Assembly: GCF_918797505.1 (NCBI RefSeq)
Contig: NC_092801.1
Location: forward strand, 15,066,001-15,130,000
Length of the DNA stretch: 64,000 nucleotides
Reading direction: 5' to 3'
Source: Bemisia tabaci
Taxonomy: Eukaryota; Arthropoda; Insecta; Hemiptera; Aleyrodidae
Position numbers and translations under genes: made by a program. Positions 11,704 to 21,561 of the stretch are shown here, one piece after another (the stretch's first letter is position 1; the number at the start of each line of letters is the position of its first letter). The notes beneath the pieces are model-generated. The model did no database searches, was not told where the DNA came from, and worked only from the letters and a program-made list of their open reading frames with translations.

Positions 11704-12206
11704 TCTCGGTCACTTTGCATTACGGACCATTAGCAATTGAAACGCATGGTTTCCTTACAAATTAACGTAAGTATTTATGATAAACTTAAGTACGAACATG
11801 GGATTTCTATGCACCATAGTTCTCTCTAGCGTAAATCCATCCGAATAAAAATTTGATTAAGAGGAAATTTTATAGTTTATTTTTTTAAAAGTACGCGATT
11901 TAATTTTTGTAACTTTCGATACTCTTCAGGGAAAACTTTTTAAGCTAACAGAGCTAGTACAAGTAACAAGTACAGATAGCCAGTTCTCCTTCAATTTTTT
12001 TGATGCAACAAGCACATCAACCGAACATCAATAGTTGTATCCCTGATTGTAGGAAGGCGTTGGCCTCAGCCCTAACTCAATGCACCTCGCTAACTTAGAA
12101 AACGTCTATTGGGAGGTATTCACGAATTGATGGTAACATTCAAAACGTGAGTATCTAAACTTGTGATGCTGCGATTCTGTATTTGTGATTGTGACACTGT
12201 CCTCTT
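11704..12206. other. AT-rich non-coding stretch
   Basis: No gene or repeat boundary is recognised. Confidence 0.4.
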
Positions 12207-12209
12207 TAG

Positions 12210-12210
12210 G

Positions 12211-12260
<50 letters not shown>

Positions 12261-12277
12261 CTTCTTCTTCTTCTTTA
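12210..12277. repeat. Poly-T tract followed by CTT microsatellite
   Basis: About 50 consecutive T residues are followed by several CTT repeats. The lysine-rich minus-strand frame across it is an artefact of this tract. Confidence 0.95.
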
Positions 12278-12367
12278 ACGAGCAAAGTCAAAATGTTTGC
12301 TAGGAGTTGCTCTCCATAATTTTTGTCGTGCGAATCGTGATCATTGTGACATTTTGTCAAGAGAGTA

Positions 12368-12626
12368 TCGAAGGCCGAAGTGTGAAAGTACGTATCTCCG
12401 TTGCGACGTTTCAAAATTTCCTCCTCTATTTTATTTTATCAAAGAGAAACTAGCCGAGTTTTTTAGTTTGAAAGTTACACAGAATATTATGCTATACTAG
12501 AGGAGAAACATCCAGGATGATTTCAAGAAATTACGATGACTTCTTCATTGAAAAAATGAAGCATGACAGGAAGTTTGCGACATCGGAAACGGAGATACAT
12601 AGTTCCGCACTCTGGCCATCGTTAAA
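12368..12626 (-). repeat. Family P dispersed repeat, near full length
   Basis: One end carries AAGTGTGAAAGTACGTATCT and the other GGAGATACATAGTTCCGCAC. The centre holds AAGCATGACAGGAAGTTTGC. Matching pieces lie at 42,949, 43,800, 50,694 and 60,268. Confidence 0.6.
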
Positions 12627-12730
12627 TATGACAATGCTCAAATTCGCACCCTGACCAATGGTCATTGGTCAATCAATTAAATGAGCGTTCGTTTAAGAGT
12701 CCTTTCTTCTCCTCTCCTCCGCTCCTTCCT

Positions 12731-13470
12731 CCTTTCCTTCTCCCCTTTTTCTTTTTTCTTTTTTCCGGGCGAACTTGGGGGGCGCACCCCCCCCTCCTTG
12801 GATCCGCCTACGTAGAAGGTTGGTTACCCTTTCAATAAAGCCTTACGAGCTCAATACATTCACATCCACATATCCGTACTAGAGTACCTTTATAGGCAGA
12901 GTATGGCCATTTCTGTGCCGGTTTCTCATTGGTCGCGTGAAAATAAGCTGACACGATGTTCTTGGGGCCGTAAATAAACAAACAAAATGGCTGTTATCAG
13001 CGAGCAAGTTCGAGGTTATGCACATCTTACATCCACCTGTGGTAAAGGCGAAAGGCGATTTAACAGTGTTTTCATGTGTTTTTTCAAGTGTTATTCGTAG
13101 ACATGCTAGTTTAAATTGTTACTGACATATAATTGAAATTTTTGTCAAATTTTAGCTTCCTATGGATGTTACGGTGAGCCGCCATCTTGTTCGTTCATTC
13201 ACGGCCGTAAGAGCATCATGAAGCCTAAAAACTCGTTGACCAATCAAAAAGCGGCACAGTTTTCCTGAAGTAAAAAGATACGAATGGCCATACTCTGTGT
13301 ATAAAGGTACTCTATCCTTCTCCCCTTTTTCTTTTTCCTTTTTTCCGGGCGAACGCGGGGGGCGAACCCCCCCCCCCCCCCCGGATCCGCCTATGTAGAA
13401 GGTTGGTTGGTTACGCTTTCAATGAAGCCTTACGTGCTCGATACATCCACATTCACATGTCCGTACTCAC
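12731..13470 (+). repeat. Direct duplication flanking a G element
   Basis: About 155 bp at 12,731-12,889 recur at 13,316-13,470. Both contain CTTCTCCCCTTTTTCTTTTT, GGATCCGCCTA, GTAGAAGGTTGG and a CATCCACAT/ATCCGTACT ending. The C tract differs in length. The G element lies between the copies. Confidence 0.8.
12890..13314. mobile_element. Family G element, copy 1
   Basis: Termini are TAGAGTACCTTTATA and TATAAAGGTACTCTA, followed inward by GAGTATGGCCAT and ATGGCCATACTC. No 8-bp duplication is visible because the right flank is the start of the duplicated block. Termini are closely related to family F (TAGAGTCCCTTTATAC). Confidence 0.85.
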
Positions 13471-13876
13471 CCCATATGGATACTCGAAGAGCGACATGAT
13501 GCTCGCGATTTTTGAGGAGATCGCGCCGCGTCGGAAGCGGGTAGGAAAGAAAGCCCGAAAAAACGCGAAGCGTGGACCTCGTGGAGCCGGAGCGAAGGCG
13601 TGCGCACGCGTCTCTGGGATCGGGCAGGCCGGAGATCCGGACGCCCGGCGTCCGGCGCACAGTGCATCCAGTCAATTAGAGGGCTCGGACGTGAAATTTT
13701 TGGGTAAATGTCAAATTTTGATGTTAATTTCGTCACAAATTCAATTTTAAGGGGTGGTTCTGAGAGTAAATTTCACGAAAAAACTAGTGGAGCCACTGTC
13801 AAACTTGTTTGTTTCATATTTTCGAAAATACAGGGGGATCCACGGTTAAACGACCAGACTGCAGGAGCGTGTTCTA
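13471..13876. other. CpG-rich block (family X) plus spacer
   Basis: The region 13,500-13,690 is much richer in G, C and CpG than its surroundings. Arginine-rich frames run on both strands, none with a domain I know. Its right part contains GCGCACAGTGCATCCAGTCA, resembling the edges of the CpG-rich blocks at 15,955-16,200 and 36,440-37,100. Confidence 0.4.
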
Positions 13877-14513
13877 CAGGGCCGGACTTAGGAGGAGGCC
13901 ACATGGGCCGCGGCCCATGGGGGCAAATTTTGAATTTTGTTTAGATGTAGGTACCTATAAAAAGTCGGATTCAGAAGAAAAATTACAAACGCGACGAGGC
14001 GACAAAATCTCTCATTTCCTGAGAGTATAATAATTTCTAATTTTGTTTTCTTCCGGTGATACAAGAGATAGCGCCTTCAATTAGTCGAGTCAGGACAGAA
14101 ACCAAACGCGCACTTTGGTCTGTAATGGTGCGGCGCAGAGAGGAATGATGACGAGGACTTGAGATGAAAAGGAGAAGCCCTTGGCGCGGCGGTCGGCATG
14201 AAACATATATTAGCGCCTACAAGACTGCATGAATACTTCACGCATTGCGTTAAACATAGTGCGTTCAGCAGCGGTCGACGCGAAACGTATAGCGCCCACA
14301 AGACTGTAGGAATACTTCACGCATTGCACCAAACACAGTGCGGTCAGCGTGGCGCGGCGGCGGAAGTTAAAATTATTAAACCACATTTATGTTTAGTCTT
14401 TCATAATTTTTTCGTTCATTTCTTATGAATGGAAGGCCTTGGCTACACAGAAATAGGTTTACGGAACCTAACTTTCGCGCAAAGCTCCGTGGAATTTTGC
14501 TAGTAATGTTAAT
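13877..14513. mobile_element. Family E element, right end truncated
   Basis: It starts CAGGGCCGGACTTAG and contains GGGCCGCGGCCCATGG, GCGCCTACAAGACTGCATGA and CGGAAGTTAAAATTATTAAA as in the other E copies. The second CCGGCCCTG terminus is absent. Confidence 0.75.
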
Positions 14514-14663
14514 AGGGCTCCGAGAGTGCCCCCAGTTGGAGGTGCGGGCCCCCCAAATTTCGGAAAGTAAATCGTTCTTTTCTAAATTTTGGGAACGGTT
14601 GTGAACCTAATCTCATGAAAATTTCTACTCGCCTGTACTTGTATGCCCTGAATTCATAAATGA

Positions 14664-14700
<37 letters not shown>

Positions 14701-15088
14701 AAATCACAATTTAAAGAGGGGGTTTGGGGGTTGTTTTGGCTCCTGCAGTCTGGCCATTTAGCCCTGGATCATGGAGTATTATTTTTAAAAAAAATCGAAA
14801 TGTTTGTCTACAGAAAAAACAACTCGCAAGTCGGATTTCCGCCTAAATCCGAACGGGTCTCGAGTATACAACATTTTTTGGTTAGGAGCCATTATTTCTG
14901 GCTTATTTTAGAAACAGCATACGCGCAATCAGTTTTCCATGGAGATGTATATATTTTTATCGATGGGCCAGAGATGATAGCCTTGATTGCTGGGTGCACC
15001 AAAAGAAAGTATCAAATTTGAATATCTTTTGAACGTGCTCAATATTTTCGAGTGTTTTGGCTCCTGTAGTTTGGCCGTTTAACCCTAG
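14514..15088. other. Spacer with poly-A tract and a direct repeat
   Basis: A run of about 30 A lies near 14,669-14,698. TTTGGCTCCTGCAGTCTGGC near 14,736 recurs as TTTGGCTCCTGTAGTTTGGC near 15,056, about 320 bp downstream. No gene is supported. Confidence 0.5.
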
Positions 15089-15096
15089 ATCACCCT

Positions 15097-15908
15097 CAGT
15101 GTTCGAAACTCACCTTTGAGTTTCAGCAGGAGCCATGTGGCGCATCAAACCCGATTTTTAGGCGCCATTGTAGATTTTTTAGGAGCCAAATTGACTTTTT
15201 CCTTTATATAACGGCGCATTTGGTGAACAGTTAGACGCAAGATGTTTTCGTAACAGAACTAGTAAGTAGCTGTAACTTGGGGAAGACAAAATCACTAAGA
15301 ATGAAATCTTGAATAATAGAAAAAGCAAGCATTCACTTGTAGTGCTGAAAATTCTGAGTTTTTTCAATTCAAATAGATTTGTTTTTCTTTCTTAATGTGA
15401 CTTCCTGTGAAAATCCAGATTTTTAGGGGACATTTTTTAAGGGCCACGCCGGCGCAGAGTCTTCATTTTTTAGGCGCCATGGCCGATTTTTTAGGCGCAT
15501 TTGGCGCGTTTCACTGAAAAAAAAAATATCGGTGTGTTTACTAAGAAAAGGGTAAAATTACCAAGAATTCAGGGTTCTATTTGATCCCAGTTTTTTCTTG
15601 GTAAAATTACCATTTATGGAATTGGTAATTTTACTGGACCTTGGTAAAAACGCCAATATTTTTTATCGACTGTGGTAGAATTACCGAGATAAAATGGTAA
15701 AGTTACCGGGAATTGATTACCCATAAAAGTGGTATTCTTACCTGAAAAAAACAGTAAAAATACCGGTTTTTAGGTAAGCTTTCCAGTCTGTCTTGGTAAA
15801 ATTACCAATAATTGGTAAAAAAAATTGAGATAGTAAAGGTACCAACGGACCTTGGTAAAAACGCCGAGAATTTTTTTTCAGTTTGGCGCCTGTGAGTTTC
15901 GAACACTG
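15097..15908. mobile_element. Family H element, copy 2, carrying a nested B element
   Basis: Termini CAGTGTTCGAAACTC and GAGTTTCGAACACTG are flanked by a perfect 8-bp duplication, ATCACCCT, at 15,089-15,096 and 15,909-15,916. Copy 1 at 11,262 shows how the interior looked before the B element entered near one end. Confidence 0.9.
15512..15882 (+). mobile_element. Family B element, copy 2, nested in H
   Basis: It begins CACTGAAAAAAAAAATATCG and ends TTTTTTTTCAGT. Left flank GGCGCGTTT and right flank TTGGCGCC, read against the empty site in H copy 1, suggest a duplication of about two T residues. Confidence 0.85.
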
Positions 15909-15916
15909 ATCACCCT

Positions 15917-16230
15917 GTATGAGCTTTGAAAGTTTCTAGATTTTGTGCGGTTTCTCCGATTGACGCGGTTCACTGTGCGACGTCGAGACGCAGCGCCCGC
16001 CGAGTGCAGCCGAGTCGTGACCCCCAAGTGCTCGCACTTTCGGCCAAGTTTCGATCCTCCGACCTCTCCTATAGCGCAGCTTTCCCCCTTCCACCTGTCG
16101 CGCGTCTCCGCTCGTCATGGGACCTCCGCTTTTTATCCACTCGCTCACTGTTGAGACGACACTCGTCGTGCGCTGTCCTCGCAATGGTCGCCAAACTCCA
16201 GTAGCCACGCATTGAGCTTCTTTACGGGGA
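15917..16230. other. CpG-rich block (family X)
   Basis: A GC-rich, CpG-rich stretch starting near GATTGACGCGGTTCACTGTG. Open frames run on both strands without recognisable domains. Possibly the remains of a retroelement or an old gene; I cannot assign it. Confidence 0.35.
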
Positions 16231-16238
16231 GAGTAGGG

Positions 16239-16624
16239 TAGAGTACCTGTACAGCGAGAGTATAGACAGATGTGAAACTCCAAAAATCTATCAGACCTTC
16301 ACCGATGCCTCCGCGAATGAAATTAGGGCCCAGAAATGCAGCCAACCTATGAATTTCAATTATCCAGAACACTTTACTAATATTGTTACGAACCATCGTT
16401 TATAAAGCACGCATTTGACTTAGTTTTTGCATAAATGTACTCTTTTTTGCGGAAGAACACTCATTTATGTACGTTCTTGGCCATCTTGGTTAGAATTGGA
16501 ATCTGCAGACTGGCAGTGGAATTGTGTGCGTTAGAAGTTGGTTAGAAGGGTGGCTGCACTTTCGGACCCTGAGCCCTCCATGAAGCAAGCGATCTGTCCA
16601 TACTCTCGCTATATAGGTACTCTA
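16239..16624. mobile_element. Family G element, copy 2
   Basis: Termini are TAGAGTACCTGTA and TATAGGTACTCTA, then GCGAGAGTAT and ATACTCTCGC. A perfect 8-bp duplication, GAGTAGGG, lies at 16,231-16,238 and 16,625-16,632. This ties families G and F to an 8-bp-duplicating superfamily. Confidence 0.88.
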
Positions 16625-16701
16625 GAGTAGGGCACGTCCAGGGTGGCTACAAGTCCGGAAATAGTACTGAGTTTTTAGGGGGAGTCCGAAGGTACAGAAA
16701 A

Positions 16702-17450
16702 GAGGGTTATTCATATAGGCGAAAAATGTACCCAGCCCGGAATGTACGAAACTTTGTGGGCTGATAGTACTAGTTGAGAGAGGCTTATCCCTAGCTCCGT
16801 TTTTGCAGGAACCCCAGGGAAACAGCGTTGCCATTTTTTAAAGTCGTAACCTTCAAACATCCATAACTTTCGTAAAAGTGCAGTTACAGAGCTCGTATTT
16901 ATACCAAAAGACGCAGAAAATTACGCTCTATTGACTTATGCAAAAGAAATTTTAATTTGACTCCACTGTTGCCACGTTTATCCATTTTTTTAATTTTCGT
17001 AATTATTTAAAATCACGTTACCGCCTAAAAAAGTGTTTGCGGTCGGTGGGGATTGAATAAAAACCTGTCAGAATTATTGTTCGTTCGATTCCGCATCCAT
17101 CGATATATATACTTTTCTGAGAGACTTAGGGAACACGAGTTATAGCGATTTGAAAATTCGGCAACACGCCCGACAACCGATTTTGACGCTCGTTCCCGTG
17201 CGTTTCTCGACTCCGCGTTAAAGCGCAGCGTCGAAACAAAGCAAAATTCGAAAAGTCAGTTCATGTTTTGCGCTTTTTTGACATTTCGATATGATTTTTA
17301 AGTATTTACGTTGCAATGAAGTTGCCAATTTTGATGGAAAACTGCCACCGCTATCACAAAAAGGAAAGAAAAAAAAAAAAATTACTCATCTAATCACGTC
17401 CAGTCACAGATGTGCAGCCTTATTCTGTAGCTGGTACTGTCGATTTATCC
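16702..17450 (+). repeat. Left inverted arm of the transposon
   Basis: It pairs with 20,127-20,876. Near the tip lies CCCAGCCCGGAATGTACGAA ahead of CTTTGTGGGC, a candidate transposase-binding site present in both arms. An ORF in the arm (16,622-16,834, minus) reappears in the right arm simply because the DNA is inverted. Confidence 0.92.
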
Positions 17451-17732
17451 AGCCCGTAATGGTGTCATGATCCTTCGACACTTTTTACATACTTTGCATC
17501 TTGCACTAGGAGCAATCACCTGCATTCTTGTATCAATGCATCATGAGGATGCACCGGTTCGAGCTTCCCTGATAAGGAGTCCGAATCAGTGATCATAATC
17601 AGTAGATTTCCAATATGATGCTTCAATAAGCGCAGTTTTTGTAGATAAGAAGATAGTTCAGCACGATTTTCTTATGATGCTGAAAGTCAGTATTCGGTTT
17701 GATTTGATCGGGTGCATGTCGTTCGGTTTACT

Positions 17733-19730
17733 ATGGAAAGTTGTGCCGAGTGCGACCGTCCTTTGGATAAGAAACCGCGACGCGAGAAAATATTCTCCAA
17801 TGGGATTTGGTTTTGCACGGCGTGCTATAAAACGAAGCGTCGTTCGGAGAGTGTACCTGTCCCCAAAAAAACTGTGCCAAAAATCACTCTACCAATTAAG
17901 TGTACAGTGAAAAGTGCGCGGGAGTGTATTTTCTTGTGCAAGGGTGTCCGCGAGCCGAATCTAATTCGTATTCCAAAATCTCTGCGATCAGAGATCCTCC
18001 TAGAGAAGCGAATTATTATTCCTGAGGTGAGCCGGTGTTGCAAAAACCACATTCAGAATGACAAATTCACTGAAAAAAGCTTGGACTTACTCTTGAATGG
18101 GCACTTATTAAAGGATGCAAATCTAAGTGCTATTGAGTGGGTGGCTTTAATTGACGACCTTCGCGAAAAAGCTAAGATAACGGCCGAAAACGAGTGTCCC
18201 GATGAGGATTTTTTCGATGAAACGGAGCGTCTTTCAACGTGGACGGGACTAGAGAGGCCTCAATTTAACGAGCTCGCAACGTACGTCAAATGTGAGAAAA
18301 AAGGGGTAAAAATTACTTTACTTCTAGGTGTATTTTTAATGTACATGTACACATCTCTATCAGAGAGTAAAATTGGAGCGTTTTTAGGTCTTTCTCAAGC
18401 GACTGTCTCTCGATACATTAATATTACTCGCGAGTCTTTGTTGAGTACTTTCGTGCCTACTTTCCTAAATGTAACCCGCGAAAAAGTGAGAAGTGAAACT
18501 TCAAACATAGCACGGACCTTGCACAAATTCAGTGAAAATGAAGATAAGACCCTGACAGTGTGGGACGGCACATACATATACTTAGATAAGTCAAATAACT
18601 TTCAGTTCCAAAAAGCAACGTACAGTGGACATAAGAAGACTAATTATGTTAAGCCCATGTTAGTTGTAACTAGTAATGGTTACATTGTGAATGTTCTGGG
18701 ACCGGACCAGTTTTGGGCCGGCAGTGTAGGCGACGCCTATATTTTGGCTAGTGTCATGAAAACTCCTTGGTTCACTGCATTTTTTAAAGCTGGTGACATC
18801 TTCGTCGTAGATAGAGGGTTCGATCGGTGCGTGGATAATCTTAAGACGCAAGGCTTTGAGGTCTCAATCCCTGTGTCCCAGTCCGGACAAAAACAACTGA
18901 CCGCTCTAGAGGCAAACAAAAGTCGCCTCTGTACAAAAATTCGGTGGATAGTGGAGTGGGTAAATAGCTCTCTAAAACGTTTCAAGTACGTTGACGGCAA
19001 GGTCGGAAGCTACGGCATACCTCATCTTTTCGACAATGTGCGGATCCTAGCTGCAATACATAATAGTTTTTTTTCCCGTCAGTACAGCGATTCTGATAAT
19101 GTGGAAGTCGCCACTAAAATGCTTGCAAGAATGGAGACGCCGAATTTACTCCAAGCACTTGTCGAGAAGGAAAACTTGACGAGAAAAATGAGTATGTTTG
19201 AGCCACTGGGTCCAGACCGCTACAACTTGTTGCCACCTTGGACTATCCAAGACCTAACTTCTTTTTCTACCTCTTTTCAATTACGTCTGGTGAGAGGGTA
19301 CATCGCTAATCATTTTGCAAAGCGAAAACATGAGTTCCAGATCTGCCGTGATGAATTCAGTCCTAACTTTAGGAAGTATGAAATAACAGTTCGTACTCCT
19401 ATCTTCATTCGAGCGCGACTTCTTTCCCGCCATATTTCAAGTAAAGTCTACTACATTTTTATCCTAATTGACGTGACAAATCCACAGCATGTGCCCCCAC
19501 AGTCAGTAAAAGAGGCGTATTGTACGTGTAAAACTGGATCTCGCACGGTTAGTGTATGCGTTCATGCGGCATCTATTCTGTGGTATGTCTTTTATGGCCG
19601 CCATGAGGAATGCATTCGGACGCCTGCAGCTTACTTGGACAAGTGTTTTTTGCTGCCCTCTATGGACGTGCCGTCAGACGTTGACGTTGACGTTGACGTC
19701 GAAGATGAAGAGGAGCAAGCGGATTTCTGA
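17733..19730 (+). CDS. DDE_Tnp_4-type transposase with C-terminal SWIM zinc finger
   Basis: Predicted to cut and join the ends of its transposon in the nucleus. The frame stays open upstream to 17,712, but that codon is GTG; the first ATG is at 17,733, giving 665 residues. In order: a zinc-binding pair Cys4-x2-Cys7 and Cys28-x2-Cys31; a helix-turn-helix at about 176-243 containing SESKIGAFLGLSQATVSRYI; an RNase-H-like core with Asp278 (WDGT), Asp360 (VDRGF) and Glu408 (VEWVNSS), spaced 82 and 48 residues; a SWIM finger, Cys597-x-Cys599 and Cys609-x-His611; and an acidic tail with a DVDVDVDV run. There is no frameshift or internal stop, and all three catalytic acidic residues are present, so it may be active. 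SWIM fingers are best known from MULE transposases; with this core the arrangement is unusual to me. Confidence 0.92.
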   Translation: MESCAECDRPLDKKPRREKIFSNGIWFCTACYKTKRRSESVPVPKKTVPKITLPIKCTVKSARECIFLCKGVREPNLIRIPKSLRSEILLEKRIIIPEVSRCCKNHIQNDKFTEKSLDLLLNGHLLKDANLSAIEWVALIDDLREKAKITAENECPDEDFFDETERLSTWTGLERPQFNELATYVKCEKKGVKITLLLGVFLMYMYTSLSESKIGAFLGLSQATVSRYINITRESLLSTFVPTFLNVTREKVRSETSNIARTLHKFSENEDKTLTVWDGTYIYLDKSNNFQFQKATYSGHKKTNYVKPMLVVTSNGYIVNVLGPDQFWAGSVGDAYILASVMKTPWFTAFFKAGDIFVVDRGFDRCVDNLKTQGFEVSIPVSQSGQKQLTALEANKSRLCTKIRWIVEWVNSSLKRFKYVDGKVGSYGIPHLFDNVRILAAIHNSFFSRQYSDSDNVEVATKMLARMETPNLLQALVEKENLTRKMSMFEPLGPDRYNLLPPWTIQDLTSFSTSFQLRLVRGYIANHFAKRKHEFQICRDEFSPNFRKYEITVRTPIFIRARLLSRHISSKVYYIFILIDVTNPQHVPPQSVKEAYCTCKTGSRTVSVCVHAASILWYVFYGRHEECIRTPAAYLDKCFLLPSMDVPSDVDVDVDVEDEEEQADF

Positions 19731-20126
19731 TGTAAGTTTATATTTTTAAATTAAAGCTGCCTCCCTTTCCACATTTAAAGAGCCCTTCCTACAATTCCTC
19801 CCCAATTATTAATTTTAAGCATTCGTAAAATATTTCATCTTACGTCTAAAAACCTATGTGACCGTACAAATTGATTGTTCTTCTACCTCGCCCAGCTTTC
19901 ATTCGGTTATAAAGTACCAACCGTGCAGCCATGATGTGTTTTGGTTGCATGAAACATGTTTTTTCGACTAATTATGGTATACAAACGAGCGTTGTTAGCT
20001 GCATGTTTGTAAGAGCTATGCAGTATTTTTTTTTTTTTTTTTTTTTAGAATTTTCCTTACAAATTCGGCAACTTTTGTTTCCCGGGGGTCTCCACAAAGC
20101 CCACAAAGTATCGTACATTCCGAGTT
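19731..20126. other. Transposon 3' region between gene and right arm
   Basis: Non-coding. An ATTAAA at about 19,750-19,755 could serve as a weak polyadenylation signal. A run of T lies near 20,028-20,046. At 20,099-20,130 a degenerate copy of the subterminal motif (CCCACAAAGTATCGTACATT) stands just inside the right arm. Confidence 0.55.
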
Positions 20127-20876
20127 GGATAAATCGACAGTACCAGCTACAGAATGAGGCTGCACATCTGTGACTGGACGTGATTAGATGAGTAATTTTT
20201 TTTTTTTTCTTTCCTTTTTGTGATAGCGGTGGCAGTTTTCCATCAAAATTGGCAACTTCATTGCAACGTAAATACTTAAAAATCATATCGAAATGTCAAA
20301 AAAGCGCAAAACATGAACTGACTTTTCGAATTTTGCTTTGTTTCGACGCTGCGCTTTAACGCGGAGTCGAGAAACGCACGGGAACGAGCGTCAAAATCGG
20401 TTGTCGGGCGTGTTGCCGAATTTTCAAATCGCTATAACTCGTGTTCCCTAAGTCTCTCAGAAAAGTATATATATCGATGGATGCGGAATCGAACGAACAA
20501 TAATTCTGACAGGTTTTTATTCAATCCCCACCGACCGCAAACACTTTTTTAGGCGGTAACGTGATTTTAAATAATTACGAAAATTAAAAAAATGGATAAA
20601 CGTGGCAACAGTGGAGTCAAATTAAAATTTCTTTTGCATAAGTCAATAGAGCGTAATTTTCTGCGTCTTTTGGTATAAATACGAGCTCTGTAACTGCACT
20701 TTTACGAAAGTTATGGATGTTTGAAGGTTACGACTTTAAAAAATGGCAACGCTGTTTCCCTGGGGTTCCTGCAAAAACGGAGCTAGGGATAAGCCTCTCT
20801 CAACTAGTACTATCAGCCCACAAAGTTTCGTACATTCCGGGCTGGGTACATTTTTCGCCTATATGAATAACCCTCT
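20127..20876 (-). repeat. Right inverted arm of the transposon
   Basis: Inverted copy of 16,702-17,450, ending GCCTATATGAATAACCCTCT. By eye the outer several hundred bases are identical apart from homopolymer length. Confidence 0.92.
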
Positions 20877-21165
20877 TTGCGGTCATTCCGCAAAAGGTCC
20901 GGAATTTTGTCATTGTTTTGTCATTTTTGTCTCAATTTGAGCGAGATTTTCAAATTCTTGAAATTGTTCGAATTTCGTCAAATGGAGGTACTTACTGAAA
21001 AAGTACTGAATATTTCTGTCGAAGGGCGTACTGAATTTTTTGGAAACGTAATGAAAAAGTACTGATTTTCGATGGCCAGCCTGTTTCCGTGTTACAAGGT
21101 TGGCTTCCCCTAACGAGCTCCATATTTTGACATGCCCGTACTGCCGTACTCTCGTCATACAAGTA
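20877..21165. other. Non-coding spacer
   Basis: No gene is seen. AAAAAGTACTGA recurs twice near 20,996-21,066. Confidence 0.4.
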
Positions 21166-21422
21166 CTCTGCCATGCTAAGGAAGAACGCCGCAAGAACAT
21201 TCGAGAGTTGGCAAATTTTCTTCGATAAAATGTTCATTTTTGAGAAAAGTTATGAATATTTTTCCTCGAAATTTTCAGGAACTTCAGGTAAAATTACGAA
21301 CAAAATTATCTGAAAAATTGGAAAAAAAATATTTATACGTTTACCAGGAGATTCTCGTTTTATCAATGGAAATTTGGCAACGCCTGAAGGCTCATACGGT
21401 GTTTTTCCTTAGCACGGCAGTA
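21166..21422 (+). mobile_element. MITE family A, copy 5
   Basis: Left end CTGCCATGCTAAGGAAGAAC; right end GTTTTTCCTTAGCACGGCAG followed by TA. The interior matches copy 4 closely, including CATTCGAGAGTTGGCAAAT. Confidence 0.88.
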
Positions 21423-21561
21423 ATCTAAACACGCAAGAGGATCGTCCTCGGAATATTAGATGACAGGGTTAATGCGCTCCTTAGAATCATCATACATCAT
21501 TATTTGCAACTTATCAACAGACTAACAAGTGCAAGAATTTGATGACGGTAATACAAAACTG

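Larger units (their letters stand above)
16702..20876 (+). mobile_element. Apparently intact DNA transposon with 750-bp inverted arms
   Basis: Two inverted arms of about 750 bp enclose a single uninterrupted transposase. The outer tips read AGAGGGTTATTCATATAGGC on the left and its complement on the right. The arms differ mainly in a poly-A/T tract and a few bases, suggesting a young insertion. No convincing target duplication is seen: the flanks are AGAAA and TTTGCGG. The DDE_Tnp_4 class of core is typical of the Harbinger, IS5-like and ISL2EU groups; long arms plus a zinc-finger-bearing protein point towards ISL2EU-like, but this is inference. Only one gene is present. Confidence 0.88.

Noticed and set aside
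12106..12414. Lysine-rich minus-strand frame
   Set aside because: The lysines come from a T tract and CTT repeat on the plus strand, flanked by family P sequence.
17712..17732. Extension of the transposase to residue MHVVRF
   Set aside because: The codon at 17,712 is GTG, not a normal eukaryotic start. The first ATG is 17,733, just before the zinc-binding cysteines.
16622..20940. Matching frames beginning MATLFPWG
   Set aside because: They lie in the inverted arms of the transposon, run in opposite directions, and have no independent evidence of coding.
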